A stretch of 64,000 nucleotides of DNA from Lasiodiplodia sp. COLG20. Lineage: Eukaryota; Ascomycota; Dothideomycetes; Botryosphaeriales; Botryosphaeriaceae. The position numbers and the translations under genes were made by a program. The notes below the pieces were generated by a model that was not told where the DNA came from, did no database searches, and saw nothing but the letters and a program-made list of their open reading frames with translations. Numbering within the stretch: position 1 is the stretch's first letter; the number at the start of each line of letters is the position of its first letter. Shown here in pieces: positions 1-9,310 of this stretch. Where the stretch lies: assembly GCA_009801085.1 (NCBI GenBank), contig VNWV01000006.1, positions 558,001 through 622,000 on the forward strand, read 5' to 3'.

Positions 1-1
1 T

Positions 2-988
2 CTCGGAGTCGCAAAGCTCTATACCGACATTGCTACGAACGGATACAATCTGCTGTATCTGACTTCGCGGTCCGTCGGACAGGCGGATACTACCCGAGCG
101 TACCTGAATGGTGTCGTCCAAGAAGGTTACAAACTACCTCGAGGCCCTGTCATCATGAGCCCTGATCGAACAATGGCTGCGCTTCGCCGCGAAATCTACC
201 TTCGGAAGCCGGAAGTCTTCAAGATGGCATGTCTACGCGACATCATGAACCTTTTCTTCAAGCCCCCGGGCCAAACCCCTTTCTATGCCGGTTTCGGAAA
301 CCGGTTCACGGACGCCCTCAGCTACCGTTCTGTCAACATCCCGTCAACCCGTATCTTTACGATCAACTCGAACGCCGAGGTGTCGCTTGACCTGCTGTCT
401 CTTAACAAGTACAAGACTGGTTACCAGAGTATGCGCGAGATTGTTGATCATTACTTTCCTCCTGTTGGCTTGCTGGTGCAGAACGGAGGCGAGGAATTTA
501 CGGATTTCAATTACTGGCGAGAAAGGCCACTCGATCTCGATGAGTTTTCAGCTAGCGAAAGTAGTGACAGCTCAAGCAGCGAAGACGAAGACGAAGACCG
601 GAGGAGCTTGCACAGTGAGGATGAGGCGGAGATAGAAGGAGAGCTCGGCGACAGCTACTTATCGCGGGATTCCATTGACGAAACGGGCCAGATGGAAGAT
701 TCCATGATGGAAGACTCCATGATGGCTAGCTCCATCGCCGAGAGCGCCGAGGGTGATGGCGTGGAAGACGAGGAGGAAGAGTACGAAGATGAAGAGGAAG
801 GGGAGGAGTATGAAGCGGAGGATGAAATCGGTGAAGAGGAGGCGCTGGAACTGGACAGGCAACTCGATGCGCTTGACTTCGACTCGGATTCACCTCCGTC
901 CCCGACCATAACGAAGGTTCAACCCTTCGTACCTGGCTCGCCTGCGCGTTCAGAAAAGACCTTGGAGCCCAGCTCTCCTCAGTTGTAG
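2..988 (+). CDS. Lipin-type phosphatidate phosphatase, C-terminal part (gene enters from left edge)
   Basis: The open frame runs from base 2 without a start codon, so this is the 3' end of a larger gene. The first residues (LGVAKLYTDIATNGYNLLYL) continue through SRSVGQADTTRAYL and LPRGPVIMSPDRT, the LNS2 domain of lipin/Pah1/Ned1 (Smp2) proteins. These Mg-dependent enzymes dephosphorylate phosphatidate to diacylglycerol at the nuclear/ER membrane and control triacylglycerol versus phospholipid synthesis. The catalytic DxDxT motif must lie upstream of the window. The tail, from about base 545, is very rich in Ser, Glu and Asp and is probably disordered, as in Pah1/Ned1, where such tails are phosphorylated. 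No intron is visible. The internal ATG at 155 is not a real start, because homology continues upstream of it. Family assignment is firm; the symbol is left open because ned1, pah1 and smp2 are all used. Confidence 0.9.
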   Translation, partial: LGVAKLYTDIATNGYNLLYLTSRSVGQADTTRAYLNGVVQEGYKLPRGPVIMSPDRTMAALRREIYLRKPEVFKMACLRDIMNLFFKPPGQTPFYAGFGNRFTDALSYRSVNIPSTRIFTINSNAEVSLDLLSLNKYKTGYQSMREIVDHYFPPVGLLVQNGGEEFTDFNYWRERPLDLDEFSASESSDSSSSEDEDEDRRSLHSEDEAEIEGELGDSYLSRDSIDETGQMEDSMMEDSMMASSIAESAEGDGVEDEEEEYEDEEEGEEYEAEDEIGEEEALELDRQLDALDFDSDSPPSPTITKVQPFVPGSPARSEKTLEPSSPQL

Positions 989-1455
989 ATGACCGCACGT
1001 ACGGCGTTTTCTTTCAGTCATCGCTTGATTTTGGACATTGGTAGGTGCATAAGATATGGCGCAGACAGCGTGGGTGTCTTTGGATTTCTTTATGGGCAAT
1101 ACTGGCATTGCGAGGGCGCTTGTCATTCTGGAGTTGTTAGATTGTTGTAATTACTCCGCTTCTGTTTCTAGCTTCACTGTGCATATTTGTCTGTTTTTGA
1201 GCAACTCTGTGCCTGTTCACTGGTTTTAGTAAGACAGCTTGAGTGGAAGGACAAAAGTACAGTTTTATGTCGTGGTAGCGCTTGCTTAGGTGGAGTATAC
1301 CCAAGACCATATTCTCATTCAGCGACTCTAGTTACTAACTTATGCTAATGATGTTCTTGTTAATTCTTTGAAAAATAAGATATAGCAGAGCTCTGCTTAC
1401 TTATTGATACGCCCAAACTCCCCCAGAAAGAGTAGCCGGCATCACGGGTAGCCAA
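989..1455. other. Intergenic, convergent gene ends
   Basis: This gap separates the 3' ends of the lipin gene and the P450 fragment. It holds T-rich 3' UTR-like sequence. I see no gene, repeat or RNA in it. Confidence 0.5.
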
Positions 1456-2455
1456 TCACTTAGAAGCATCCGAAAGTTTAACCATAAGCGGTTCCTTCTC
1501 CCACAACTGGAATACCTTTTGGTCGAACCAATCAGCATTCTCATCGACCAGCTCCATGTCAAACTTGAAAAATATGCGCGCAAGAATACAGCGCATCTCG
1601 GCATAGGCAAGACTGTAACGATGAGAAGGCAGTTAGTCCAGATATAGTCAACAAATCCAGGGGAAAGCATTAAAGCACCAACAAAACTTACTTTTTACCC
1701 ATGCAATTCCTCGGTCCATTTGAGAAGGGCATGAAGACAGATTTCTTATCACCCTCGTATTTTGGATCATCAAGCCATCTCTCCGGGAGAAACTGGTCTG
1801 AGTTCGTAAAGTTTCGTGCATCGCGATAAGCAGCGTATTGGGAAACATAGACAGAGGTCTTAGTGGATGTTAGCAAGGTGGAAGTGCCGGTCTATGAGGA
1901 GGTTCGGAAGGCTATTAGAACTTACATTTTCAGGCAAATAGTAGCCACTGACAGTTTCGCCATTTTTGGGAACCCTACGGGCAAAGCCTGTAGGAACAGG
2001 AGGGTACATGCGCAGGCCCTCATGTATGACTGCTTGCAGGTAGGGAAGGCGGCTTGCACTCTCAAAGGTTATCGCCTCTTCGCTATGGAAGACTGTGCGA
2101 ATCTCATGGCAGAGCTTCTTCATTGCTTCCGGGTGCTTGAGAAGGGCGAAAGTTGTCCCTGACATCATCGTAGCAGTCGTCTCGCTTCCAGCTATGAGAA
2201 AAAGAACCGAATTAGACTTCAATTCCTCTTCGGTAAGCCCTCCCTTTTCTTCGGTCTGGTTCATAACTGCTGTGATAAAATCTGGGCGCTGCATTTCCAT
2301 GGCGAGGCGTTTGTCGACCTTTCCAGCAACAAAGTTGTGGGATATGAATTGGAGTTGATATCTTGAGTAGATGCTGTAAGATTGTTAGAAGAGACATTTG
2401 GATGGAGGCCGTAGAGGTATTTGAGAGAAGAGTATGCATAAGACGCGTCTTGCAA
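1456..2455 (-). pseudogene. Cytochrome P450, 5'-truncated (only the C-terminal half remains)
   Basis: Reading the minus strand, the exons carry the I-helix motif AGSETT, the ExxR helix (EGLR), the PERW region and the haem loop FSNGPRNCMG, ending in DASK before a TGA at 1456-1458. Two introns are clear: one after LPEN (donor GTAAGT, acceptor near 1860) and one directly after the haem loop (about 1611-1691). The residues resemble the CYP65 / isotrichodermin C-15 hydroxylase-like group. Upstream of the I-helix exon there is a CTAAC-AG acceptor near 2378, but the roughly 250-270 residues of a normal P450 N-terminus (membrane anchor, helices A-H) cannot be found before Utp11 begins at 2919. What remains keeps the haem-binding and I-helix motifs and has no internal stop. 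I infer a truncated relic. The alternative is a highly diverged first exon that I failed to recognise. Confidence 0.75.
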
Positions 2456-2918
2456 CTTGCAGTCTATAACGTAGAGGAAAGCAAGCTATATATTTATTGT
2501 TGTTCATCGTGGCAACTAATTATGGTCCATGTATTTCAAGTGTTGCTCCCCGCCGATATCCAGCATTTTCCGGCCGTAAGCGGACCCTCTCATATCTCAA
2601 GGGTCTTCCAATCACGAACCTGGAATTTGACTCCTCACTAGCCATAGGTCGGATCTGCACACAGTAGGTGTGAGCAAGCTAGGAGGTGAGAATCCTACTC
2701 TTTGGAATCAATGGGTTAAGCCCAGCCAATAGCAATTGTAGTTCTGCGGGGAACGGTCGGACATCGGCAAAAATTTGGCCGACTGGATTTGAGATTTTGG
2801 GGCTCGTCTTCGAACCGATCATTGACGCGCCCTCCGCTACAACTACTCCGGCGCACAACTATTCTCACGCCCTCCTTCCCATACACCGCTCGGTCTTCGT
2901 TGGTATCGCTCGCTCACC
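2456..2918. other. Intergenic; possible 5' region of Utp11
   Basis: The missing P450 N-terminus would be expected here but no matching frame exists. The last 100 bases before 2919 are pyrimidine-rich, as in fungal promoters and 5' UTRs. Confidence 0.4.
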
Positions 2919-3798
2919 ATGTCGTCCATGCGTAACGCCGTCCAACGGCGCGTAAGTCCACCCACAAAAATATCGCTTCTGCTGTTTGTAACTAATGTTG
3001 ACTTTTTATGTACAGAACCACAAGGAGCGCGCGCAACCGCTCGAGCGAAAGAAATGGGGACTGCTGGAGAAGCACAAGGATTACTCTCTGCGTGCGCGAG
3101 ACCACAATGAGAAGCGCAAGCGGCTCAAGATCCTGCGCGAGAAGGCGAACGATCGCAACCCGGACGAATTCTCGTTTGGCATGATGTCGAGCAGTGTCGA
3201 CCGGCGCACCGGCACGAAAATCGGCGACCGTGGCAACTCGGCCCTCAGCGAAGACGTCGTCAAGCTGCTCAAGACGCAGGACGCCGGCTACATACGGACG
3301 ATGCTGTCGAAGGTGCGGAAGGAGAGAGCGAAGGCCGAGGAGGGCTTCATGTTGGATGATGAGGAGGGTGAGATCGAGGCGTTGAAGAGTAGGAGGACGG
3401 GGAAGGGGAAGCATACGGCATTCGTTGGCGATAAGGAGGAGCAGAAGAGCTTTAACCCGGAGGAGTGGTTTGGCGTGGAGGATGAGATGGACCTAGAGAA
3501 GACGTGGAATCGGCCGAGGAAACAGACAAAGAAGCAAGCCGGCAGCGAGGATCTCGACGAAGTTGAAGGTCAGCAGGATGGCAACAAGTTGGACGAACGG
3601 GAGCAACGAGCATTCGAAAAGAGGCGAGAGAAGGCGCAACAAGCACAGCGTCTGAAGGTAGAGGCGTTGAAGAGGAAGGAAAAGGATCTCATGGCCGCGG
3701 AGAAGGAGCTCGAAGAGCAAAGAGCCCGGATGAACCACAATGCTGGCGGCGTCAACAAGAACGGCGTCAAATTCAAGGTCCGGGAACGCAAGCGCTGA
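2919..3798 (+). CDS. utp11: U3 snoRNA-associated protein Utp11
   Basis: The 271-residue product has two exons. Exon 1 (2919-2951) encodes MSSMRNAVQRR and exon 2 starts at 3016 with NHKERAQPLERKKWGLLEKH. The intron has a GTAAGT donor and a TACAG acceptor. Utp11 is a small-subunit processome component that binds U3 snoRNP and is needed for 18S rRNA maturation in the nucleolus. The conserved N-terminal block (RRNHKERAQPxxRxxxGLLEKHKDY) and the following KRLKxLREKAxxRNPDEF and GYIRTM segments identify it. The C-terminal third is a long charged, Lys/Glu-rich coiled coil ending in FKVRERKR. Length matches the family (about 250-280 residues). Start choice: the short first exon restores the conserved N-terminus that would be missing if translation began inside exon 2. 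Confidence 0.93.
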
Positions 3799-3847
3799 GC
3801 GACGGCATGAACTTTTGCTACGTACGGCGCCGAATCGACTCGACGGC

Positions 3848-4739
3848 TTACAGCTTACTCGGCATTCTCATTGCACCATCCAACCTTATAACCTCCCCGT
3901 TCAACATACTGTTCTCTATCGCATCCTTTACCGTCCTCGCAAATTCCTCAGGCTTGCCCGGTCTCTTCGGGAACTCCATTACGCGCTCCAAGCTTTTGCG
4001 CACTTTATCACTCAACATTGCGGTCATGTTGCTCTCAAACAGGCTGGGCGCAAGCGTTACAACCCTGATGCCAAAGCGCGAAAGATCGCGCGCCATGGGC
4101 AGTGTCATGCTGCGTACGGCACCCTTGGATGCGGCATACGCGACCTGTCCCATCTGGCCATCGAAGGCTGCCGAGGAGGATACCATTATGATGACGCCGC
4201 GCTCACCATCCGGGCCGTACGGCTCATTTTGCGCCAGGTGCGGCAGAACTTGACGGATCAGGTCGACAGTGCCCCGCAGGTTTATCGAGATGACCGTGTC
4301 GAAGGAGCTGAGGGGGAGGGGCTCGTTCTTTTGGCTGATTATCTAGACGGAGGAGAAAAAGAACAGTTAAATCAGAGCCCATGATTATGCGCATCCGCAA
4401 GGCAATCTCCCGCCAGTGATGGTGAACCGCAAGACGACTTACTAAACCAGGAAATCCCACACCTGCACCTGCCAGCACACCGCCCAGCGGTACGCCCTTC
4501 TTTTTCGCAAACTCCACGCTTCCCTTCACAGCTGCCGCCACGCTCTCCGTGTCCGTGACGTCGGTCTCGAAAAAGCAGGCCCGCTCGTTTCCTAGCTCCT
4601 TGACCACTTCCTCGCCCGAGTCGCTGTTCATGTCCAGGATAGAGAGGTAAGCGCCTTGGCTATGCAGGAGCTTGACTGTTGCGAGACCGAGCCCATTAGC
4701 ACCGCCGGAGACGATGAAGAGGCGGTTTGGGATCTGCAT
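3848..4739 (-). CDS. Short-chain dehydrogenase, HSD10 / 3-hydroxyacyl-CoA dehydrogenase type-2-like
   Basis: The 263-residue protein has exon 1 at 4739-4443 and exon 2 at 4342-3848, with a GTAAGT donor and a TAG acceptor and both parts in phase. The Rossmann nucleotide-binding motif is SGGANGLGLATVK near residue 10; the NAD-preferring Asp follows in LSILDMN. The catalytic Ser-Tyr-Lys set is MVSSSAAFDG and YAASKGA, followed by LSRFGIRVVTLAPSLFESNM, a signature of the type-2 HADH/HSD17B10 branch. Such enzymes oxidise short-chain 3-hydroxyacyl-CoA or hydroxysteroids, usually in mitochondria. I see no strong N-terminal targeting peptide, as in human HSD10 where the N-terminus itself serves. The gene is convergent with Utp11, with only 49 bases between stops. 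Substrate is not determinable from sequence. Confidence 0.88.
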
Positions 4740-5453
4740 TGCTGTAGCCGGAGGAAGAAGATCGATAGATAGGGCCTGATGTACAATATATGCGTGTGGC
4801 GAGAGATTCGGGCTCGCAATTGAGGATGCTGTGTCTCGTAATTGCTGGAGTTGAGCGAGAGGAGGGATTCAGGTGTCAGATCAGCGAGCACCTCTCTAAA
4901 AGCACTGAAACGAACCTCGGCTCGTAGCAAGCGCAAGGGTACCTGTGAAGTCCCCCCCAAAACTGCCGCCGCTCACCGCCTTTAACCGCAATCGCTAGCC
5001 GCCCGCGCCGCGGGTCCCTTCCGCAGATCGGGGGCCCGGCGAAGGGACCCAGTCTCGAACCACCATCAGACCCAGCTCTCGCGCGAGCTCGTCTCATCAG
5101 CGCGTTGCGCAACAGCAATTCCCCCCACCGCCCCCTGTTTCGTGACCTCCCTCGGCCAACCACTCCTCCCCTCTTCAATTGCTCACCCAGAGGGCAATTT
5201 CTCAACCACAAAAGCCCGCCCGGCTTGCGCGCAAAACCCGAAAAAGTCCGCCGGGAAGCTTTGCTACAGAACGACAACCGATCCCGATCGATATACGCCC
5301 GCTCTTTCTTCTCTCTTCCCTCAATTCGCGAGCCGGACGCCCAGCAATCTGACCTACTCGGCCTCTCGGATCTTTCTCTCTCTCTCTCTTGGGCGTACGC
5401 GTCTCCGATCGTATCTCGCTCCCAATTGAACTCTATTCTTCCCCTCTCTACCA
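4740..5453. other. Divergent promoter region between the SDR and Cmc1 genes
   Basis: GC-rich then pyrimidine-rich DNA with a short CT run near 5369-5390 just before the Cmc1 start. Open frames here on both strands are low-complexity and show no family motif, so I treat them as chance. Confidence 0.45.
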
Positions 5454-6269
5454 ATGGCAACAACACCCTCTTCAGCAACAGGCGCCGCAAAGGTGGCGTT
5501 CGATAAGGATGCGGTACCGCGCGACCCGGTGCCGCGTAACCCGGTGCCGCTCTCGGCGGGGCAGGAGCAGCAGGTGCGCGACCTGTACCACAAGCGGGTG
5601 AGGCAAAAGTGCGCGGACGAGGTTAAAGGTAAGAGAGACAAGGCGCTGGCTTGGCGAGACAACGTGAGACTTGTTCATCGCGTTCTTGATTCTTCTTGGT
5701 CGTACGGGGGAGAAGCTTCGAGGCCCTTTCATCGAGAGGAATTTGTGGGGCAGCGCGAAGGGTTGAAGGATGGAAGAAAAGCGGAGAGAAGAGCTATAGG
5801 ACAAGGATGCTGGACTTCTCAGTACTGAAGTGCATTCTTTGGCCTTTCTTCTCTTTTGCTCTTCAATATCCGGAGAGCAGGTTGCTACTTTGGGAGACTG
5901 CTGCCTGACGTTTCCTCTCGCTGTTCTTTTTGCTTTTTCTCTCTCTCTCGTCTTTGTACCCCGAAATGAAGGAGATTAAGGAGCCGTAAGCTGACAAGAC
6001 TACCTTTAGAATTCGCCTCATGCGCTCTCAACCGCACCGTTAGCGCAACATGGGCATGCAGGCAGCAACGATTGGCCATGAACAACTGCATGGTGGCGCA
6101 CGCGACGCAGGAAGAGCAGGACCGCGCGAGAGATGAGTGGTTCGCGACGAGGGAACTGCGCAAGCGGGAGAGGGAGGAAAAGGAGAGGAAGCGCATCGAG
6201 CAGGAGAAGTTCCACCGCGAGTGGTGGGGCTTGGACGATGAAGGAAAGAGGAAGTTTGGGAAGAAGTGA
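5454..6269 (+). CDS. cmc1: Cmc1-like twin-CX9C mitochondrial copper/COX assembly protein
   Basis: Exon 1 is 5454-5628 and exon 2 is 6010-6269, giving 144 residues; the 381-nt intron (GTAAGA...TTTAG) is unusually long for this window. Splicing joins the codon for Glu and creates CADEVKEFASC, a perfect CX9C. The second motif is CRQQRLAMNNC, also CX9C, preceded by Trp-Ala. This helix-hairpin-helix CHCH fold is imported to the intermembrane space by Mia40 and stabilised by two disulfides. Cmc1 family members bind copper and assist Cox1 maturation. The tail is a charged helix (RELRKREREEKERKRIEQEK). The N-terminus has a PRDPVPRNPVP repeat. Without the splice, neither CX9C would be complete, which fixes the gene model. 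Cmc1 versus Cmc2 or another CHCH member is judged from the Cmc1-like spacing and tail. Confidence 0.85.
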
Positions 6270-6857
6270 GGAGAGAGAGTCCTGGAGTTTGATCAATATG
6301 GCATATTGTGCGATGTGGAGTAACCGCCACGAAACGCGGTAGGGCTTCACTGGATCAGTGCATCACGCAAGGCGTTCGACCGGGTCGGGATGAATGAAAA
6401 AAGAACATGGCGTTTAGACACTTGTATGGTCTCGACTGCCGCCACAGATGAAAAATGTGGTCTGTATAAATGATTATCGTGCAGCAGAAGCGCTGCACGA
6501 ATGTATGACATGTTTGTAGCCTGAGGGGATGATGAAATTTGAATAACCCGACTCTGCTGTTGATCGTATTCCTTCAATCGTACAAGTTTTCCTAGGCGTG
6601 TCCCTCCGCAACGCATGAATTGAACATCGGCTCAGTTTCGCCGGTTGAGATATGAAAACGCCCAACGCCTGACGCTGTTGCCGCCCGCTGTTTGCTAATG
6701 TAAAGCCGTTTTCGTTCGGGACGCTTTGCCGACTGGGCAATTGTTCCTTGGCGGAGCCGTGTGAGAATCTCGCCTTTAGGAATGTCCATCATTCGCACTT
6801 CGGTCTGGTCACCGAGTGCTAGCATTTTCTTCGCCGCCAATTGTTGTGCTCGTGGTC
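6270..6857. other. Intergenic, convergent 3' ends of Cmc1 and Taf9
   Basis: No supported gene. The frames here are short and unlike known proteins. Confidence 0.4.
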
Positions 6858-7727
6858 TCAAGCGTCGGCCATCTCCCGGTCCTCTCCAACGCCCATGACG
6901 TCTTCGAACTCGTCTTCATCTTCGTCCATGCCCTCTTCCTGCACGCCTTCCATGCGGTCATCGCCATTGATGCCGTCCTTGCCCTGCTCGTCTCCATCAT
7001 CCTCGACGTCGCTATCCCACTCCTCCTTCAGCCCCCATCCTGCTCCAGTGAAGCAATACCTCTCCGGCGGCAGCCTGACGCCGTACTCCCTCTCCGGCCG
7101 AGGCAAGCTCACCCTGTTCTTCTCCTGCGCGAGCTCGAGCAGGAACTCCTTTGGCAGCACCGGATTGAACTGGTAGTTCAGCCTGCTCGCAATCGCCGAC
7201 CTAATCGCCGCCAAACTGACATTGTTCTCGTCGCCCCCTGCACCGGCGCCGCCGCCGCCGCCGCCCGCGCGCTGAGGGTTTCCCGGCGCGCCACCCTTGC
7301 CGCCCGGAGCGGCCGCCGTCGTCTCAGCGGAGATGGCGACGGCATCAGCCAGCACGCCGGCGGTGTAGCGGTAGGCGAAGTCCATGAGCTGCAGCGGCAC
7401 GCGCTCCTGGTACGCCGACACGCCCAGGTGGGCCAGCACCATGTGCAGCAGGCGCGCGTCGCGCGGCCGCTTGGTGAGGCCGCTGTCGTTTAGCGAAGTG
7501 TTGGGCTGGACGGTGGGCGCGGCGGATGCTGATTGCTGCGCGGGCGCGGTTACGGTCGTCGAGGTCGCCTCGCCGCCCGTCGCGCCGGGCGTCGTGCCTG
7601 CGGCGGCGGCGGCATTGGCGGCGGAGCTGCTGGGAGGCGTGCTGGTGGTCGCGTTGCCCGGTTGGCTGGGCCCGCCGGTGGGCGTCGCGATGCCGTTGGG
7701 CGCGTCGCCGGTCGCGGGCGAGGCCAT
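6858..7727 (-). CDS. taf9: TFIID/SAGA subunit Taf9 (histone-fold protein)
   Basis: A single-exon gene of 289 residues. The start is taken at the ATG whose CAT is 7725-7727 (MASPATGD), because the frame upstream to 7847 contains no further ATG. Residues 1-80 are Ala/Thr/Pro-rich and disordered. The histone fold begins near residue 86 with RPRDARLLHMVLAHLGVSAY, continues VPLQLMDFAYRYTAGVLADA, is interrupted by a Gly-rich insert, then resumes with LAAIRSAIASRLNYQF. The C-terminus has the conserved LPPERYCFTG stretch and a long acidic tail. Taf9 pairs with Taf6 in TFIID and SAGA, resembling an H3-H4 pair. The Gly-rich insertion within the fold is common in Pezizomycotina orthologues. Assignment rests on the fold sequence. 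Confidence 0.88.
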   Translation of the reverse strand: MASPATGDAPNGIATPTGGPSQPGNATTSTPPSSSAANAAAAAGTTPGATGGEATSTTVTAPAQQSASAAPTVQPNTSLNDSGLTKRPRDARLLHMVLAHLGVSAYQERVPLQLMDFAYRYTAGVLADAVAISAETTAAAPGGKGGAPGNPQRAGGGGGGAGAGGDENNVSLAAIRSAIASRLNYQFNPVLPKEFLLELAQEKNRVSLPRPEREYGVRLPPERYCFTGAGWGLKEEWDSDVEDDGDEQGKDGINGDDRMEGVQEEGMDEDEDEFEDVMGVGEDREMADA

Positions 7728-8318
7728 GGGAGCGGGTGGCTTTGTGGTTGTGGGTCGCGGCGGGGAGGGAAGACGCGGTTTGCGAGCGAAAGTCGTGGAT
7801 GGGTTGGTAGCTCTCTGGAGATGGTGAGTTGCGCGCGCAAGCAGCACGCGCGGTAGGTAATGGGCCGAGAGGTCGGGGCCCGGATCTGGACCGACGTTGC
7901 TCCGCTTCCGACTGCCGAGTGGTCCGTGCGCCCATCGGCGCCGGCCCGGCTTGGAAAAAATTGAAGACTACCACCGGGCATGTGGAGTCGATATCAGTGC
8001 AACGCATTAGTCGTTCGTTTAGCCGCTTTACAGATTTTTTCTTTGTGCAGTCCTGCACTGCATTGACTTCACAGATTCAGCATGCACTTGCATACTCTGC
8101 ACAAGCATTCAACTCCTGCACGCAGACTTTGCAAGCAATGTACCGCTCCACAGACGAACTAATACATTGCTAACAGCGCTAATTAGCTCCAATTAACTCG
8201 ATTGACCTTCCTGCTTGTGTTTTCCACCGTGGGAGCAAAAGAAAACTCTCCAACACCACCCCAAACCGCCGCCCTTCCTCAACACCTCCCGGGCCCATTT
8301 CTCGACCTATACACACGC
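7728..8318. other. Intergenic; Taf9 promoter
   Basis: The first part is GC-rich and contains the Taf9 5' region on the minus strand. I see no gene between it and the Pol III locus. Confidence 0.4.
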
Positions 8319-8323
8319 AAAAA
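8319..8323 (-). terminator. Pol III terminator (T5 on minus strand)
   Basis: A run of five A on the plus strand reads TTTTT on the minus strand, 36 nt beyond the tRNA-Ala 3' end and just past the T-arm relic. Runs of four or more T end RNA polymerase III transcription. I see none closer to the tRNA. Confidence 0.5.
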
Positions 8324-8327
8324 GGAA

Positions 8328-8356
8328 GGTATAACCCTGGAATTGAACCAGGAATT
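8328..8356 (-). repeat. tRNA 3'-part relic: T-arm with intact B-box sequence
   Basis: On the minus strand, bases 8352-8336 read CCTGGTTCAATTCCAGG, a 5-bp stem with a 7-nt T-loop, followed by GTTATACC that occupies the place of an acceptor 3' strand. It starts only a few bases past the 3' end of tRNA-Ala and lines up with that gene's own T-arm. No D-arm or anticodon arm fits between, so it is not a second complete tRNA. I infer a partial duplication of a tRNA 3' end, or a second B-box. Confidence 0.55.
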
Positions 8357-8358
8357 AC

Positions 8359-8442
8359 TGGATCCGCCGGGAATCGAACCCGGGACCACTCCCATTCAGG
8401 TGAAACTGCTAAGGGAGTATTATACCACTAAACCACAGACCC
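8359..8442 (-). tRNA. tRNA-Ala (anticodon AGC) with a 12-nt intron
   Basis: The minus strand folds as a complete cloverleaf. The acceptor is GGGTCTG against CGGATCC with discriminator A. The D-arm is GGTTTAGTGGTATAAT, the anticodon stem is CTCCC/GGGAG, and the T-arm is CCGGG-TTCGATT-CCCGG. The anticodon loop is 19 nt. Removing 12 nt (plus-strand 8395-8406) from the canonical 37/38 position leaves TTAGCAT with anticodon AGC (plus 8408-8410). The anticodon arm then equals the common fungal tRNA-Ala arm, and the acceptor has a G3:U70 pair, the alanine identity element. The D-arm resembles tRNA-Gly, but G3:U70 and AGC argue for alanine. There is no encoded CCA, as expected in eukaryotes. Confidence 0.85.
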
Positions 8443-8584
8443 GATGCGGCGGCTGCGCTGCTGCTCGTTGATGAAAGACTATGCCGCTGGACAGCATTAT
8501 GATAGACAATGGATCGAGATCCGTCTAGCATTGTCTGCATCGAACTGGGCGCAGTGGCTTTGGGTGGACCCCGGTCAATATTGC

Positions 8585-9310
8585 TCACAGTGTCGTTGCC
8601 GGATCGCCAGCCTCGGACGTGAGCACCCACACATCTCGTACGAAGGCCTTGGCACCACCAATGACTTTCTTGCTCCATTCCGTGTTGACGGCCAGCTTGA
8701 TCTGCTCGGGCGGAATGTCCGGGGTGTCGTACTCGTGTAGGGCCAGGTAGCGCGGCACCTCGACGCCCAGCTTCGCCTTGGTGGCCTCGGCCGTAGGCGC
8801 CGAGCTGAGCTTGTAACGCGTAGAGCGGCGGTAGCCGGCGACGGTGCTCAGCATGTCGAGGTGCTGCAGGCGGTACCATGCGTCGAAGTCGCGCTCAGCG
8901 TCATCGCCGGCAGCCGGCTCCATGGCAACGGCGATGATGCAGCGCCCAACACGGCGGCCGTCGTCCTTGGGGATTTGGCCTTCGAAGGTCTGGATCTTCT
9001 CGTAGTTGCGCAGGTCGAAGTCAACGAGCTCGAAGTGGGAGCGGCCCTCAGGCAGTTCGTTGTGGGTGAGCTTGGCGGTCTTCAGGTCGTCTGAGTCAAC
9101 CCAGGGCAGGTCCGGCAAGACATAGAGGCAGAGGTAAGAGAACGGACGAGAGGAGTCGGCATTCTTGAAGCGGAAAGCGGCAGGGGGCCCGTTGCGGAGG
9201 GCGAGCATCTCTGGGACGTGGGATTCGTCGTACCACTTGTCGAAGGTTGCCTCGTCAAGGACAGGGTCTTTGATCGTTGCCCCGACGTAGAGAAGCCCGG
9301 GAATCGGCAT
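8585..9310 (-). CDS. EthD-like dimeric alpha-beta barrel protein, function unknown
   Basis: A single-exon gene of 241 residues. The N-terminus reads LLYVGATIKDPVLDEATFDKW, then YDESHVPEML, the pattern of stress-responsive or EthD-type alpha-beta barrel modules where a Trp-Tyr-x-x-x-His-Val/Pro block lines the barrel. A second, weaker copy is visible around residue 140 (DFDAWYRLQHLDMLSTVAGY), so the protein probably carries two barrel repeats in one chain. It resembles conserved hypothetical proteins common in filamentous fungi, sometimes near oxidative metabolism genes. No signal peptide, membrane segment or catalytic motif is evident. I cannot name a substrate. The start is the only ATG near the homologous N-terminus. 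Confidence 0.75.
   Translation of the reverse strand: MPIPGLLYVGATIKDPVLDEATFDKWYDESHVPEMLALRNGPPAAFRFKNADSSRPFSYLCLYVLPDLPWVDSDDLKTAKLTHNELPEGRSHFELVDFDLRNYEKIQTFEGQIPKDDGRRVGRCIIAVAMEPAAGDDAERDFDAWYRLQHLDMLSTVAGYRRSTRYKLSSAPTAEATKAKLGVEVPRYLALHEYDTPDIPPEQIKLAVNTEWSKKVIGGAKAFVRDVWVLTSEAGDPATTL

Noticed and set aside
155..988. Lipin gene starting at ATG 155
   Set aside because: Conserved LNS2 sequence continues in frame upstream to the window edge, so the ATG is internal.
8328..8442. Two complete tandem tRNA genes
   Set aside because: Only a T-arm and acceptor-like tail exist in the second; there is no room for D- and anticodon arms.
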